Assembly: GCA_000729835.1 (NCBI GenBank) | Contig: JFHB01000087.1 | Span: forward strand, 56,017-120,016 | Direction of reading: 5' to 3' | Length of the DNA: 64,000 nucleotides | Source of the DNA: Atkinsonella hypoxylon | Lineage: Eukaryota > Ascomycota > Sordariomycetes > Hypocreales > Clavicipitaceae | Notes under the pieces: model-generated | What the model was told of the DNA's origin: nothing | What the model saw: only the letters and a program-made list of their open reading frames with translations | Database searches by the model: none | Translations under genes and position numbers: made by a program | Part shown: positions 23,257 through 35,623 of the stretch, in pieces | Numbering within the stretch: position 1 is the stretch's first letter | Layout of the letters: each line of letters opens with the position of its first letter

Positions 23257-24205
23257 TTTAAGGGTTCAAAAAGTAGCTAATTTAACGCTCTTTTATAGCT
23301 AATTATAGCTAAATTACAGTGGAAAAAGTAGTAAATAACAGGTAATAACTTCTTGTAGATATCAATAGATTGCTCTATTATAGGCCTAGAAGTGCCCTAT
23401 ATCTTTAGAAATTATACTGAGATTTTTCTCCAATTTCTTTCGTAACAGATATAACAGGCTCTAAAAGCTGCATTGTATTGCGATCTGTATGCACATACAA
23501 TTTGTATAGTAGACTAGATTGACAAGCGGTCGCGAGGGGCATAAAATATAGGTCCTAGCTATTTTTAGCTAAAAAATGCAGGAGATTCTTCTCCAATTAG
23601 GTTCTAATAAATCAGTGGAGACCTAAGCACAGCTAATTTAGGGATATCTAGCTAATTCCTACTTCAAAATCCTAACCAGTGGGATTACTATATAAATTAA
23701 TTCTGCGACTAAAAACATAGGAATATCTAACGGCGACAAGAGCTATTAGGTGTGCACTACAAATTGTAGTATAGCTACTAACAGAGGTGCATAGGGTGCA
23801 TAATATATAAGATAATAGCACAACAACGAGCGATGCAGTGCAGCGCTAAGCTTATTTCTTAATAGAAATAATTGATTAAGCAGTGCCTAATAAAACGATT
23901 TACAGTGCGAATATAATGTGTGCAGATGTATATATTTTGATGTTGCGCAACAATAGAACCTAGCTATTAAGAATAGCTTCAAAAGTGTGTATGCATAGGG
24001 TGTATAGAGTGCAGGAGGTATAGAGTGGGCAGAATGAAAACACCAGTATAGTGGCTAGCGATGTGTGTGCGGCAGGTATTAATAGCTTCCAGCAAGCTAC
24101 TAATAACAGCAATAGCTGCTAGCGCAGGTCTTAATATAGCTTCTAGTGGGTAATACAGTACACAATAGTAGATTTCAGCGGGCTAACAGCTTGCAGATAG
24201 GTCTT
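23257..24205 (-). other. Untranslated leader of copy B
   Basis: Equivalent to the leader of A1 (about 950 bases), without a conserved reading frame. Confidence 0.6.
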
Positions 24206-24219
24206 CTAGGCTTATTACC
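24206..24219 (-). other. Primer binding site of copy B
   Basis: On the minus strand GGTAATAAGCCTAG, a mutated form of GGTTATGAGCCCGG, immediately next to the 5' LTR. Confidence 0.65.
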
Positions 24220-24910
24220 TATTGAAAATAATAGGGATTACAGAACTAGATAGAAGAGGGTAGTGGTCTCTTATATTTAGCACCTGTAATTGCTCCTAGC
24301 AATTATTATGTAGTAGAAGCAGCAGCGGCCTAAATCAAGCTGTAGTGTATAGTATAGATTATGTAGAGGCAATAGATAACTATAATAGTGGTATCTTTAT
24401 ATTAAGAGCGCTGTAACGAACAGTAAGGGTAGAATCTTAAATCTTTCTAGTCCCTTATAGACCCTTTAACTATATTAGCGGGCTGTAGTTGCTAGAAGGA
24501 GCTTATAGGCTACTTTATAATTTCCGCAAAAAGATTTACTATATAAAAACAAAAAAATCGACTTATAGCTATACAAACGAGACGCCTATGTGCACAATTT
24601 AACAAATTCCACTAATAATAAGCAACCCTTATAAGCAACTCTATCCAACAATTATACTATTAAATAGCCCTAATTCTTAGCTTTTAAATAGTATACTTCT
24701 TAAATTTCTACTATTGCTAGTTGTAGAGAAAATCGCAGTTAAAGTTAACTATAGGTTAGGCAACTTTGCCTTAGTCGATTCTAGATGTTTCGCATCTAGT
24801 AACAGCGATATCTCTACCAAAAATCAACGTAACAAGACCTAATGAGGGTCACGTGATAGAGCAACTAGTAGGCATAAAAATAGACTATACAGGGTAGCTT
24901 ATTTTTAACA
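24220..24910 (-). repeat. 5' LTR of copy B
   Basis: Family A LTR of 691 bp. Its outer end TTTTTAACA is followed by the target duplication GCTGG. Confidence 0.92.
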
Positions 24911-25820
24911 GCTGGCATCTAATTTGTATTAATATAACTAACCTTAGCTATACCTTTACGAATCTTTTCCCTAATGTAGTTAAACTTCAAAAGGGTGTGC
25001 TTAGTCCTGCTATACAACGTAGGGTTATAAGCAGTAACTATAGCGCCTTAATTATTACACCTAATAGGAATAGAAGGGGTTAAAGGCAGCTTTATCTCCT
25101 TAAAAAGGCTGTAGAGCCACTCTAATTCCCTAATAGCTTCTAATAATACATTAGATTCTGCTTCTAAGGTAGAAAGAGCAATAGTACTAGCTTTCTTCGA
25201 TTTCCAGCTAATAGGTCTACCAGCTAGCTTATATAGATAAGTATAGGTTAATTTAGAAGAGACTTTATTACCAGCAAAATCGCTATTGCAATAACTAAGG
25301 AGGGTCTTTAAGACTTCTTTACAACTAATAGTAGTATTAGAAGACTTTTTAGAGGAAGACCCTACTAAAGAGTGTGGACTAGAACGCTTATAAACGATAG
25401 TAAAGCTTCTAGTACTACCTAAGTACCGAAGGAGGTGCTTAGAGGCGTTTAGATGCTCTATATAGGGCTTAGCTAGGAATGTTAATAGCTACTGAACGGA
25501 AAAAGCAATATTAGCCCTAGTTAGCAATATAAGGTACATTATAGTGCCTATTATGCTTTAATAAAGCTTATAATCGGATTTTAAGAGAGGTTTTGTAACT
25601 GGTTGCTTTAGGATTCCCAGCTGTATAGGGATAGAAGCTAGCTTAGCATCTAGTATATTAAATCTTTCTAGGGCTTCGAGGATGTATTAAGATTAATGGA
25701 TTTTAATAGACCCTTTAGACCTATTACAGGTGATTTAAACGCCTAGGAAGAATTCTACTGGTCCTCTATCTTCTATTGGATAAGCTTAATTTAGTAGCTT
25801 TTTAAGCTTATTAATATATC

Positions 25821-26343
25821 TATCAAAAGTAGCTTCAACACCAGTGCCAAAAGTGACCACAACACCAGCGATACCAACATCGCCAGCTTCATGCAACATC
25901 AGCTCCAACAGCTGTTACTAGCATAACTACTCCAACAGTAGCACAAAGGAACTTAGTTACAACAACTAAGTGTAGGAAACAAGTAGGTGTAGTGGACCAG
26001 GATAGGATACAACAGGGGTTATCTAGTCTGTTATCTTTCCTTTGTTATAGGGCTCTACACACACCAATATCAGCCCCTCTTATAGAGGCAGTGCAATAGA
26101 TCACTCAGTATCTCTCGAAATTCTCTCGCTCTACAAGCTGCAGGATTTTCGGGTATCTAGCTATCCCCCTTCTTGTTTTTCCTTCTCTTCTTCTCTTTCT
26201 TCCTCTCTTAGAATTAGCTATATATAGGCCGCTTCCTCCCTCCTAAGTTAGAGGAATTAAGCAAGCAATTTACACTCTTCTACACACTAGAAGCTTCTTT
26301 ATCTTCTCTCTCTTCTGTTATCTCTTCTATCTCCTCTTTGATA
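25821..26343 (+). repeat. Solo LTR of Copia family D in copy C
   Basis: A 523-bp copy of the family D LTR, from TATCAAAAGTAGC to CTCTTTGATA, with ATATC duplicated on both sides (25816-25820 and 26344-26348). Copy B has the uninterrupted target. It keeps many CpA and CpG sites and a pyrimidine-rich 3' half, so it is far less RIP-mutated than its host. Confidence 0.92.
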
Positions 26344-26639
26344 ATATCATAAATCAGGCCTAATTAGAAGACAGTTATCTACATAAGTAGCAATATATAT
26401 AGATATAGCTGGGTTATAAAAGACTGCTGGGTCTGATATAAGAGGTTTAAATCCATGCTTTTAAAGTAATTCTATTAGAATTTGCTGCTATTCTCTAGGA
26501 CTTTGCTTTAGACTATAGAGGGATTTTTCTAGCTTAATTACTTACTCTTTAGAGGGCTTGTAATTACAGCTTTTTAGTAGCTTAGCTACTAATGGCAATG
26601 CTTGCTCTACAAATTCAATGAATCTATCTAGGATTTCCA

Positions 26640-27125
26640 TTTTGTTGTCTTAAAACCAAACCCCTAAATGACTATACAGCCTACACTAAAGCGGGTAACA
26701 ATGTAGCGCACGTTAAGATCGAAGAGGATTAGCAGAGAGCAAGATATTTGTTAGTGTATACTATTAAGCAATAGCAGGCAAGAAGATTAAATAGTTAGAA
26801 AAGGTAGAAATAAAATATTAATTGCAGCTTAGAAGATATACACACGCAAAAGGAGCTAAATGTGCTAAAGAGTTAGGGAAAGTGTTACTAGCAGTAAAGT
26901 AATGTCTCTTAAGCGTTAAGTGTTGTAAATTAAAGCAGGCTAAAAGATATTAATTAATTAAAAGAGCAAAAGCCTAAAAAGAATCAGCAGAAGCTGCTTA
27001 TACGCTTGCTTCCTTAAACTATCTAGACGTTTAGGCGATGCGCACTCTTATAGAGAAAATCTGTATATAGCATCCCTTGTAAAGCTAATATAAGAGCGCA
27101 AGGGGGTAACCCCGCTGCAACACAC
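26640..27125 (+). repeat. Unit U, copy 3 (lone, inserted in copy C)
   Basis: A 486-bp copy of the arm at 312-803, here alone in the reverse-transcriptase region of copy C. Ends are TTTTGTTGTCTTAAAACC and CTGCAACACAC. Flanks are CA (26638-26639) and TA (27126-27127); other family A copies read TTCTATATAAATAG at this site, so a TA duplication with one change fits. That the unit sits alone with clean ends shows it inserted as a unit, like a MITE. Confidence 0.8.
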
Positions 27126-27801
27126 TATATAAATAGCTTCTTTTAGCTTACTATTTAAAAACGCTCCTATAAAATCAATTTGCTCGACTTCCTAGTTATT
27201 AAAAGCTGCAAGAGCTAATAATATACACTAGCTTAGAGGAATACTAGTTGCAGCAAAGGTCTCTAGATAGTCTTAACCTTCTATTTGCATAAATCCCTTA
27301 GTAATAAGGCGGGCCTTATATTTAATAGGATTATTTTCTTTATCCTTTTTAAGCCTATAAATAAGCCTATTCTTTAGAACTCTTTAGCCCTTAGGTACTT
27401 AGTCTTTCCCTATAAATTTAAAGGTTCTAGCAGCTAATAGCTGCTTAAATTCGCTATAGGTAGCTTCTATCTAATGCTGCTTAGCAGAGCTTTTTAGGGC
27501 TTGCTTCTACATATTAGGAAGTTCATCCTTACTATTAGAAGTAATAGCTGCTTTAGTCCTTACCTTAAAGCATAGATCCTTAATTAAGGAAAATATATCT
27601 CTATCTAAATCTATAGCATCAGCATTAGCTTCAGCTTCTATAGTAGCTTCTATAGGTGTTTCTATAGGTATAGGGGCTTTAGGGGCCTCTATAGCTTCTA
27701 TAGGGTTGCTTGGTAGAAGAGCTTGATCTACAGGTTCTAGTGGATGATTCAGCACATCTAGATAACTAGGATAAGGATACTTAGGAGTATAATTATCCAC
27801 T

Positions 27802-28497
27802 TGTTAAAAATAAGCTACCCTGTATAGCCTATTTTTATGCCTACTAGTTGCTCTATCACGTGACCCTTATTAGGTCTTGTTACGTTGATTTTTGGTAGAG
27901 ATATCGCTGTTACTAGATGCAAAACATCTAGAATCGACTAAGGCAAAGTTGCCTAACCTATAGTTAACTTTAACAGCGATTTTCTCTACAACTAGTAATA
28001 GTAGAAATTTAAGAAGTATACTATTTAAAAGCTAAGAATTAGGGCTTTCTAATGATATAATTGTTAAATAGAGTTACTTATAAGGGTTGCTTGTTATTAG
28101 TGGAATTTGTTAAATTATGCATATAGGCATCTCGTTTGTATAGCTGTAAGTTGATTTTTTTGTTTTTATATAGTAAATCTTTTTGCGGAAATTATAAAGT
28201 AGCCTACAAGCCCCTTCTAGCAACTACAGCCTACCAATATAGTTAGTAGGTCTATAAGGGACTAGAAAGATTTAAGATCCTACCCTTACTTATTCGTTAC
28301 AGCGCTCTTAATATAAGATACCACTATTATTATAGTTATCTACTGCCTCTACGTAATCTATACTATACACTACAGCTTAATTTAGGCCGCTGCTGCTTCT
28401 ACTATATAATAATTGCAAGGAGCAATTATAGGTGCTAAATCTAAGAGATTACTACCCTCTTAAATATCTAGTTCTGTAATCCCTATTATTTTCAATA
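27802..28497 (+). repeat. 5' LTR of copy F
   Basis: TGTTAAAAATAAGC to TTTTCAATA, 696 bp, followed directly by the primer site. Confidence 0.92.
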
Positions 28498-28511
28498 GGT
28501 TATAAGCCTAG
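28498..28511 (+). other. Primer binding site of copy F
   Basis: GGTTATAAGCCTAG, a mutated form of the initiator tRNA-Met complement GGTTATGAGCCCGG. Confidence 0.68.
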
Positions 28512-29433
28512 AAGACCTATCTGCAAGCTGTTAGCCTGCTGAAAATCTACTATTGTGTACTGTATTACCTACTAGAAGCTATATTAAGACCTGCGCTAGC
28601 AGCTATTGCTGCTATTAGTAGCTTGCTGGAAGCTATTAATACCTGCTGTATATACATCGCTAGCTACTATACTAGTGTTTTTTCATTCTGCCTACCCTAT
28701 GCCTCCTGCACTCTATGCACCCTATATATATACACTTTTAAAGCTATTCTTAATAGCTAAGTTCTATTGTTGTGCAACATTAAAATATATACATCTGCAC
28801 ACATTATATTTACACTGTAAATTGTTTTATTAGGCACTGCCTAATTAATTATTTCTATTAAGAAATAAGCTTAGCGCTGCACTGCATCGCTTGTTGTTAT
28901 GCTGTTATCTTGTATATTGTGCACCTTATGCACCTCTGTTAGTGGCTATACTACAATTTATAGTGTACGCCTAATAGCTCTTGTTGCAGATATTCCTGTG
29001 TTTTTAGTTGCAGAATTAATTTATATAGTAATCCCACTAGTTAGGATTTTGAAGTAGGAATTAGCTAGATATCCCTAAATTAGCTATACTTAGGTCTCCA
29101 CTAATTTATTAGAACCTAATTGGAGAAGAATCTCCTAAATTTTTTGGCTAAAAATAGCTAGGACCTATGTTTTGTGCCCCTCGCGACCGCTTGTTAATCT
29201 AGTCTGCTATACAAATTGTATGTGTATATAGATCACAATACAACGCAGCCTTAGAGCCTGTTATACCTATTACGAAAGAAATTAGAGAAAAATCTCAGTA
29301 TAATTTCTAAAGATATAGGGTACTTCTAGGCCTATAATAGAGCAATCTATTGATATCTAGTAGAGGTTATTACTGTTATTTTCTACTATTTCCACTGTAA
29401 TTTAGTTATAATAAACTATTAAAATCCCTTAAA
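28512..29433 (+). other. Untranslated leader of copy F
   Basis: Equivalent to the A1 leader. A 75-codon open stretch (28606-28833) is not conserved in other copies and looks like chance. Confidence 0.6.
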
Positions 29434-32400
29434 ATAGCACTAAAAGGAATAGGTAAGGGAAAGAGCACAAGCCCTAAACAGGGTAGTAGTTCTAGTACAC
29501 TAGCTAATCCAGCTGCTGCTACTAGCTTTCCTAGTCTAGCTAGATCCCCCCCTCAGCTAGTAGATTCCTCTTCTGATAAAGAAGATTATACAGCTAAGAA
29601 GGCTCTAAAAGAAGCTAGATTAGCTTCTAAAAGAGTAGTGTAAGTCTATAATGTTTAAGCTGATCTAAAAGCTTAAATAGATAAGCAACAAGAGACCCTA
29701 AATAGATTCATTAGGCATAGTGAAGCAAAATAAAGCTAAAATAAAGGTAATATAGCTGATTTACTAAGTAAATTAGATACTATAATTACATCTATAGGTA
29801 ATCTCTCTATAGGGTCTCCCTCTAAGGTAGTAGATCCTGTTACTTCTAAAAGAGCTTCTAAAGTCTCTTTTAAAGCCCCTAAACCTTCTAGTTCTAATAG
29901 TGCTACTTTTCTGCCTGCTTTTAATGAAGGCACTATAAAAGAGCTAAATAAAAAGGTCCACTTAATTCTAGAGGCTGCTAAGCTAAAAGGCCCTAAAAAT
30001 TTTAAATAGTAGAAGCAAGCTTTAACTATTTAATTTAGAGCACTAGGATTCCCTTAATTTATTAATAATCCTAGTATAGCTAGTACGTTAGTAGATTTAG
30101 AGCAAGCTATTATCCTTATAATTATAAGAGATAGTTGCTAATCTAGACCTTAAGCTGCTATAAGCTAGCATAAGTCCCCTGTAGATGCCTATAACGTTCT
30201 AGTTAGGCAATATTCGTAGAGTGCTAAAATATAACGTAGTACGCTACATACTAGTTATTACAACTTATTGTTTTCGAACTATAAGGGATCTTTAGAGGCC
30301 TTTAATGCTAAATTTAATAATTTACTAGCTAGATTACAGCTCTATAGTATAGCTATTAATCCTATTGACTAGGTAAATTATTATATTGATGCTTTAAAGA
30401 AGACCTTCCCTAGCTAGGCTAAAAGGCAGCGATATTCTATTAGAGCTGCTAGAGCATAAGGTCTATCTGTAAAAATGCTGAATTTACAGTTCCTTATAGC
30501 TAACTTATTAGAAGAATAAAGAGATAAAAGCTCCTCTATATCTAAGGCTTTTAGTTATAAGGCTTCTAATTCTAATAGTTTTAATAATAATAAAGCTAAC
30601 TAAGGAAAGAATCCTCCTAATTAGAAGAAGAATTCCAATTCTAATTCTAACGATTCTAATGCCTCTAAAGATATAGATAAAGCCTTTAAGAATAAGAAGA
30701 AGTAGAAGAGCTGAAGAAGAAGTAATAAAAATTCTAGGAATAAGGATGGAGAAGCTGCTTTTACTATAGGTTGTTATAACCTATCCACTAGCAACTAGGA
30801 TACTATAGAATCTAATGATTCTAGCAGTTCTAGTAGTGATAATTCTTACGATTTAGATACAGAATCTACTACTAGTGATACTAGTACTACTAGTAATAAT
30901 ACCCCTTCTTTTAACTATTCTAATAGAATAATTAAAAACTCCTTACTATACAATACAGGTTCTACCTGTTATATAGTTAACAATAAGGCATTTTTTAGGA
31001 CTTTTAAGCCTATAAAAAAGGGTAAAACCACGCCTATTGCTACTAAAGGAGGTCCTATTTATCCTAAAGGACAGGGAACTGCTGTATTCTAGGTACTAGT
31101 TAGTATAAATCTAGCTAAATACAGGCCTTTAGCTCTAAAGAATGCTCTATATTGCCTAGGTTTAGATACTAACCTAATTAGTAGTCTAAAGCACTATTTA
31201 ACAGGGGGCACTCTCCTTAGAAATTAGCTATTTCTAGCTAATAGAAGCTGCTGTAGGCTTCTAAATCCCAAAAAGCATAGTTTCTTTCTACAGCTTAAGG
31301 GGCAAGAGACCCCTAGAGTGTATAAAAACCACGCTAATCTCTCTTATATAGGATTTCTAGCTAGCAATAGTTATAATAGCGGTTATAATGCTAGTTATCC
31401 TATAGAGGTTTAAATCCCTTAACAGCCTAGTTTTAATCCTAAGGAATATAGCTAAATTGAGGAATTATCTAATTTTAAAGAAGAAGAAGATAATACCAAT
31501 AACGATGCTATAGAGCTATTAGCCCTAGTTCCTAAACGGGCTTCTAGTTAGATTCCTTCTAATAATAGGGATTTAGAAGGTCTAAATCCTGAGTTGCTAG
31601 ATATTAGAGGAAATAGCCGTCTAGATCCCTTAAACAAGGCCTGTAGTTCTTAAGAGATCTAGCAAGATAGGGAGCAACAGGAAGCTAGCTCTAATGATAA
31701 TTCTAGTAGTAATCCTACTGCTTCTTCTTCCTATAAGAAGCTCCTAGAATTAGCTGCTACTTAGCATGTTAGATTAGGGCATATAGGACTCCCTTTACTA
31801 AAGAAGACTGCTTCTATTACTAAAGGTATTCCTAATTTTACAAAATTAAGGAAAAGGATTTTAACTGCCTAGCTTGCAACTAAGCTAAAGCTGTTAGAAG
31901 ACCTAGCAAGCTTGCTATTCCTAACCCCCCTAGATGTTTAGATATTATAGAGGGAGATACTGTTAAAATGGAGCCTATACTGCACAATAAGAGGCCTCTA
32001 GTTCTTTTTCTAATTAATAGAAAATCACAGTATAAGTGGTCTTTTAATCTAGCTAATAAAGAGAGTTCTACTCTTTATAGCTGTATTAGAAGCTTCTTTA
32101 AGGAATTAAAAAACCAGTATAACTGCTACCCTAAACACCTTTATTTTAATAGTAGTATAGAAATTAATACTAGGTTGTAAGCTTAGCTATCTTCTAAGGG
32201 TATTTACTTTAGCACCTCTTGCCCCTATATTTATAAATAGAATAGGCTAATAGAGAGAGCTATAAGGGTACTTCTAGACCGTTTGCGTGCTACCCTATAG
32301 TAGTTACAATTACCTCTGTATCTATAGTCTTACATTCTTTCTGCTATAGTGGATTTAGTTAATACTACTGTGAATAGTACTAAACTACTAAGTTCTAAAC

Positions 32401-34690
32401 AGCTATATCTAGCTAATTTAGAGCCTTCTAAGACCTATAAGCCTAATTTTACCAAAATAAGGGCTATAGGCTCCTATTGTAAAGTTCTAATTCCTTTAGA
32501 ACAACAATCTAGGTTGCAGAAGCTAGCTAAAAGAACTATTCCTAGTAGACTTTTAGCTACACTAGGTTCTAATGTATATCTAATATATATTCCCTCTAAA
32601 CAAGCTGTTATAAAGACTAACTTCATTAAAATTATAGAAGGAATAGGTCCTATTTTATAGGGCATCCCTAAGGTTCCTATTAGTTCTATAGTAGATAATC
32701 CTTTAGAGGGAGAAATTAATAACAAGCAGCAATTAGTGGATAATTATACTCCTAAGTATCCTTATCCTAGTTATCTAGATGTGCTAAATTATCTACTAGA
32801 ACCTGTAGATTAAGCTCTTCTACTAAGCAACCCTATAGAAGCTATAGAGGCCCCTAAAGCCCCTATATCTATAGAAGCCCCTTAGGCTAATATAGAACCT
32901 ATAGAAGCTGAAGCTAAATCTATTAATGCTGATACTATAGATTTAGATAGAGACATATTTTCCTTAATTAAGGATCTATGCTTTAAGGCAAGGACTAAAG
33001 CAGCTATTACTTCTAATAGTAATAAGGATAAACTTCCTAATACGTAGAAGCAAGCTCTAAAAAGCTCTGCTAAGCAGCATTAGATAGAAGCTACCTATAG
33101 CGAATTTAAGCAGCTATTAGCTGCTAGAACCTTTAAATTTATAGGGAAAGACTAAGTACCTAAGGGCCGAAGAGTTCTAAAGAATAGGCTTGTTTATAGG
33201 CTTAAAAAGGATAAAGAAAATAATTCTATTAAATATAAGGCCTGCCTTATTGCTAAGGGATTTATGCAAATAGAAGGTTAAGACTACCTAGAGACCTTTG
33301 CTGCAACTAGTATTCCTTCTAGCTAGCGTATATTATTAGCTCTTGCAGCTTTTAATAACTAGGAAGTTAAATAAATCAATTTTATAGGAGCGTTTTTAAA
33401 TAGCAAGCTAAAAGAAGCTATTTATATAGAAATCCTAGATGGATTCGTTAAATTTGCAGAAGCAACGCCATTAGTAGCTAAGCTACTAAAAAGCTGTAAT
33501 TACAAGCTCTCTAAAGAGTAAGTAATTAAGCTAGAAAAATCCCTCTATAGTCTAAAGTAAAGTCCTAGAGAATAGCAGCAAATTCTAACAGAATTACTTT
33601 AAAAGCATAGATTTAAACCTCTTATATTAGACCTAGTAGTCTTTTATAACCTAGCTACATCTACATATATTGCTACTTATGTAGATAACTGTCTTCTAAT
33701 TAGGCCTAATTTACGATATATTAATAAGCTTAAAAAGCTACTAAATTAAGCTTATCCAATAGAAGATAGAGGACCAGCAGAATTCTTTCTAGGTGTATAA
33801 ATCACCCGTAATAGGTCTAAAAGGTCTATTAAAATCCACTAATCTCAATACATCCTTAAAGCCCTAGAAAGATTCAAAATGCTAGATGCTAAGCCAGCTT
33901 CTATCCCTATACAGCTAAGGATTCTAAAGCAACTAGTTATAAAACTCCTCTTAAAATTCGATTATAAGCTTTATTAGAGCATAATAGGCACTATAATGTA
34001 CCTTATATTACTAACTAGGGCTAATATTGCTTTTTCTGTTTAGTGGCTATTAACCTTCTTAGCTAAGCCCTATATAGAGCATCTAAACGCCTCTAAGCAC
34101 CTCCTTTAGTACTTAGGTAGTACTAGAAGCTTTACTATTATTTATAAGCGTTCTAGTCCACACTTAGAGTCTAAAAAGTCTTCTAATACTACTATTAGTT
34201 GTAAAGAAGTCTTAAAGACTCTCCTTAGTTATTGCAATAGCAATTTTACTAGTAATAAAGTCTCTTCTAAATTAACCTATACTTATCTATATAAGCTAGC
34301 TAGTAGACCTATTAGCTGGAAATCGAAGAAAGCTAGTACTATTGCTCTTTCCACCTTAGAAGCAGAATCTAATGCATTATTAGAAGCTATTAGGGAATTA
34401 GAGTGGCTCTACAGCCTTTTTAAGGAGATAAAGCTGCCTTTAACCCCTTTTATTCCTATTAGGTGTAATAATTAAGGCGCTATAGTTACTACTTACAACC
34501 TAACGTTATATAGTAGAACTAAGTACACCCTTTTAAAGTTTAACTACATTAGGGAAAAGATTTATAAAGGTATAGCTAAGGTTAGTTATATTAATATAAA
34601 TTAGATGCTAGCAGATAGCCTAACTAAGCCTCTTGCTATTTAAAAGCATTAACAATTTATTAAGTTACTAGAGCTTTCTAGCTAGCTTAT
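29434..34690 (+). pseudogene. gag-pol polyprotein relic of copy F (Copia family A)
   Basis: Same domain order as A1. The Gag start reads ATA at 29434, in the same context as the intact ATG of A1. Gag spans to about 30900, protease about 30950-31400, integrase about 31740-32660, linker about 32740-33050, reverse transcriptase about 33100-33900 and RNase H about 34000-34650. Two pieces remain open: integrase core (31968-32180) and integrase end (32349-32660). The integrase region has a one-base loss near 31844 (ACAAAATTAAG for ACAAAAATTAAG), a frameshift on top of the RIP stops. The reverse-transcriptase block matches B and E and the RNase H block matches A1 and E. Confidence 0.87.
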
Positions 34691-34928
34691 AAAAGCAACA
34701 AAAACACTTGAAAAAATCGAAAAAACAACAAAAAACAGTTAAAAATCGAAAACAACAAAAACAATTAACAACAACTAGTTATATTTAACTATAACTACCC
34801 TGGAATTAGTTATGTTATTTTGGTCCTATTATTAGTACTATATTTCGTTGGTTAATTCTAACTTAAATATCCTTTAAAGGAGCTAAGTTGCTTATAGAAC
34901 TAGTTACTTCTTACATTTCTAGAGGGAG

Positions 34929-35623
34929 TGTTAAAAATAAGCTACCCTATATAGCCTATTTTTATGCCTACTAGTTGCTCTATTACGTAACCCTTATTAG
35001 GTCTTGTTACGTTAATTTTTAGTAGAGATATTGTTGTTACTAGATGCAAACATCTAGATTTAACTAAGGCAAAGTTGCTTAACCTATAGTTAACTTTAAC
35101 TGCGATTTTCTCTACAACTAGCAATAGTAGAAATTCAAGAAGTATACTATTTAAAAGCTAAGAATTAGGGCTATCTAATAGTATAATTGTTAGATAGAGT
35201 TGCTTATAAGGGTTGCTTGTTATTAGTGGAATTTGTTAAATTGTGCACATAGGCGTCTTGTTTATATAGCCGTAAGTCGATTTTTTTGTTTTTATATAGT
35301 AAATCTTTTTGCAGAAATTATAAAGTAGCCTATAAGCCCCTTCTAGCGACTACAGCTCGCTAATATAGTTGGAGGGTCTATAAGGGACTAGAAAGATTTA
35401 AGATCCTACCCTTACTTATTCGTTACAGCGCTCTTAATATAAGATACCACTATTATTATAGTTATCTACTGCCTCTACGTAATCTATACTATACACTACA
35501 GCTTGATTTAGGCCGCTTCTGCTTCTACTACGTAATAATTGCAAGGAGCAATTACAGGTGCTAAATCTAAGAGACCACTACTCTCTTAGATATCTAGTCC
35601 TGTAATCCCTATTATTTTTAATA
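34929..35623 (+). repeat. 3' LTR of copy F
   Basis: Preceded by TCTAGAGGGAG; starts TGTTAAAAATAAGC and ends ATTTTTAATA, 695 bp. The sequence after it is minus-strand copy G. Confidence 0.92.

Larger units (their letters stand above)
17104..24910 (-). mobile_element. Copia family A, copy B (complete, nested in C)
   Basis: A 7,807-bp complete minus-strand element with LTRs at 17104-17795 and 24220-24910. GCTGG is duplicated perfectly at 17099-17103 and 24911-24915, and copy C reads straight through when B is removed. Not interrupted by other insertions. Confidence 0.95.
16072..27801 (-). mobile_element. Copia family A, copy C (3' half, interrupted by three insertions)
   Basis: Minus-strand element: 3' LTR (16072-16775), purine tract, tail region, then polyprotein relic in pieces 17021-17103, 24911-25820, 26344-26639 and 27126-27801. 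The interruptions are copy B, a family D solo LTR and unit U. It stops at 27801 where F begins. The 5 bases before its LTR are CCTAT. Its own 5' half is not adjacent: the sequence beyond F resumes about 1.07 kb further along the family and belongs to copy G. Confidence 0.82.
17021..27801 (-). pseudogene. pol relic of copy C (RNase H, reverse transcriptase, linker) in four pieces
   Basis: Segments 17021-17103 and 24911-25820 carry RNase H and the end of reverse transcriptase; 26344-26639 and 27126-27801 carry the rest of reverse transcriptase and the Pro/Glu/Ala-rich integrase-RT linker. The linker contains a 97-codon open stretch (27507-27800) that matches the linker of A1. In RNase H this copy has a longer form of a variable block, with elements of both shorter forms seen in the other copies. 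The frame is otherwise closed by TAA/TAG at Gln positions. Intervening DNA belongs to copy B, a family D solo LTR and unit U. Confidence 0.75.
27802..35623 (+). mobile_element. Copia family A, copy F (complete)
   Basis: A 7,822-bp complete plus-strand element with LTRs at 27802-28497 and 34929-35623 and no nested insertions. Its flanks do not form a target duplication (CCACT left, CCTAT right). Left and right neighbours are both minus-strand family A, but about 1.07 kb of that sequence is missing between them. This fits a recombination product of two F-type insertions rather than a simple insertion. Confidence 0.9.

Noticed and set aside
28606..28833. 75-codon open stretch in the leader of copy F
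   Set aside because: Not conserved in the leaders of A1, B, G or H and of low complexity.
32474..32725. Minus-strand open stretch, with similar ones at 20015-20206, 47415-47606 and 56544-56789
   Set aside because: Antisense of the integrase end and linker of family A; the same stretch recurs in each copy only because the element does.
34942..35124. 60-codon minus-strand open stretch, also at 49880-50062
   Set aside because: Lies entirely inside family A LTRs and is closed in most other LTR copies; no coding support.
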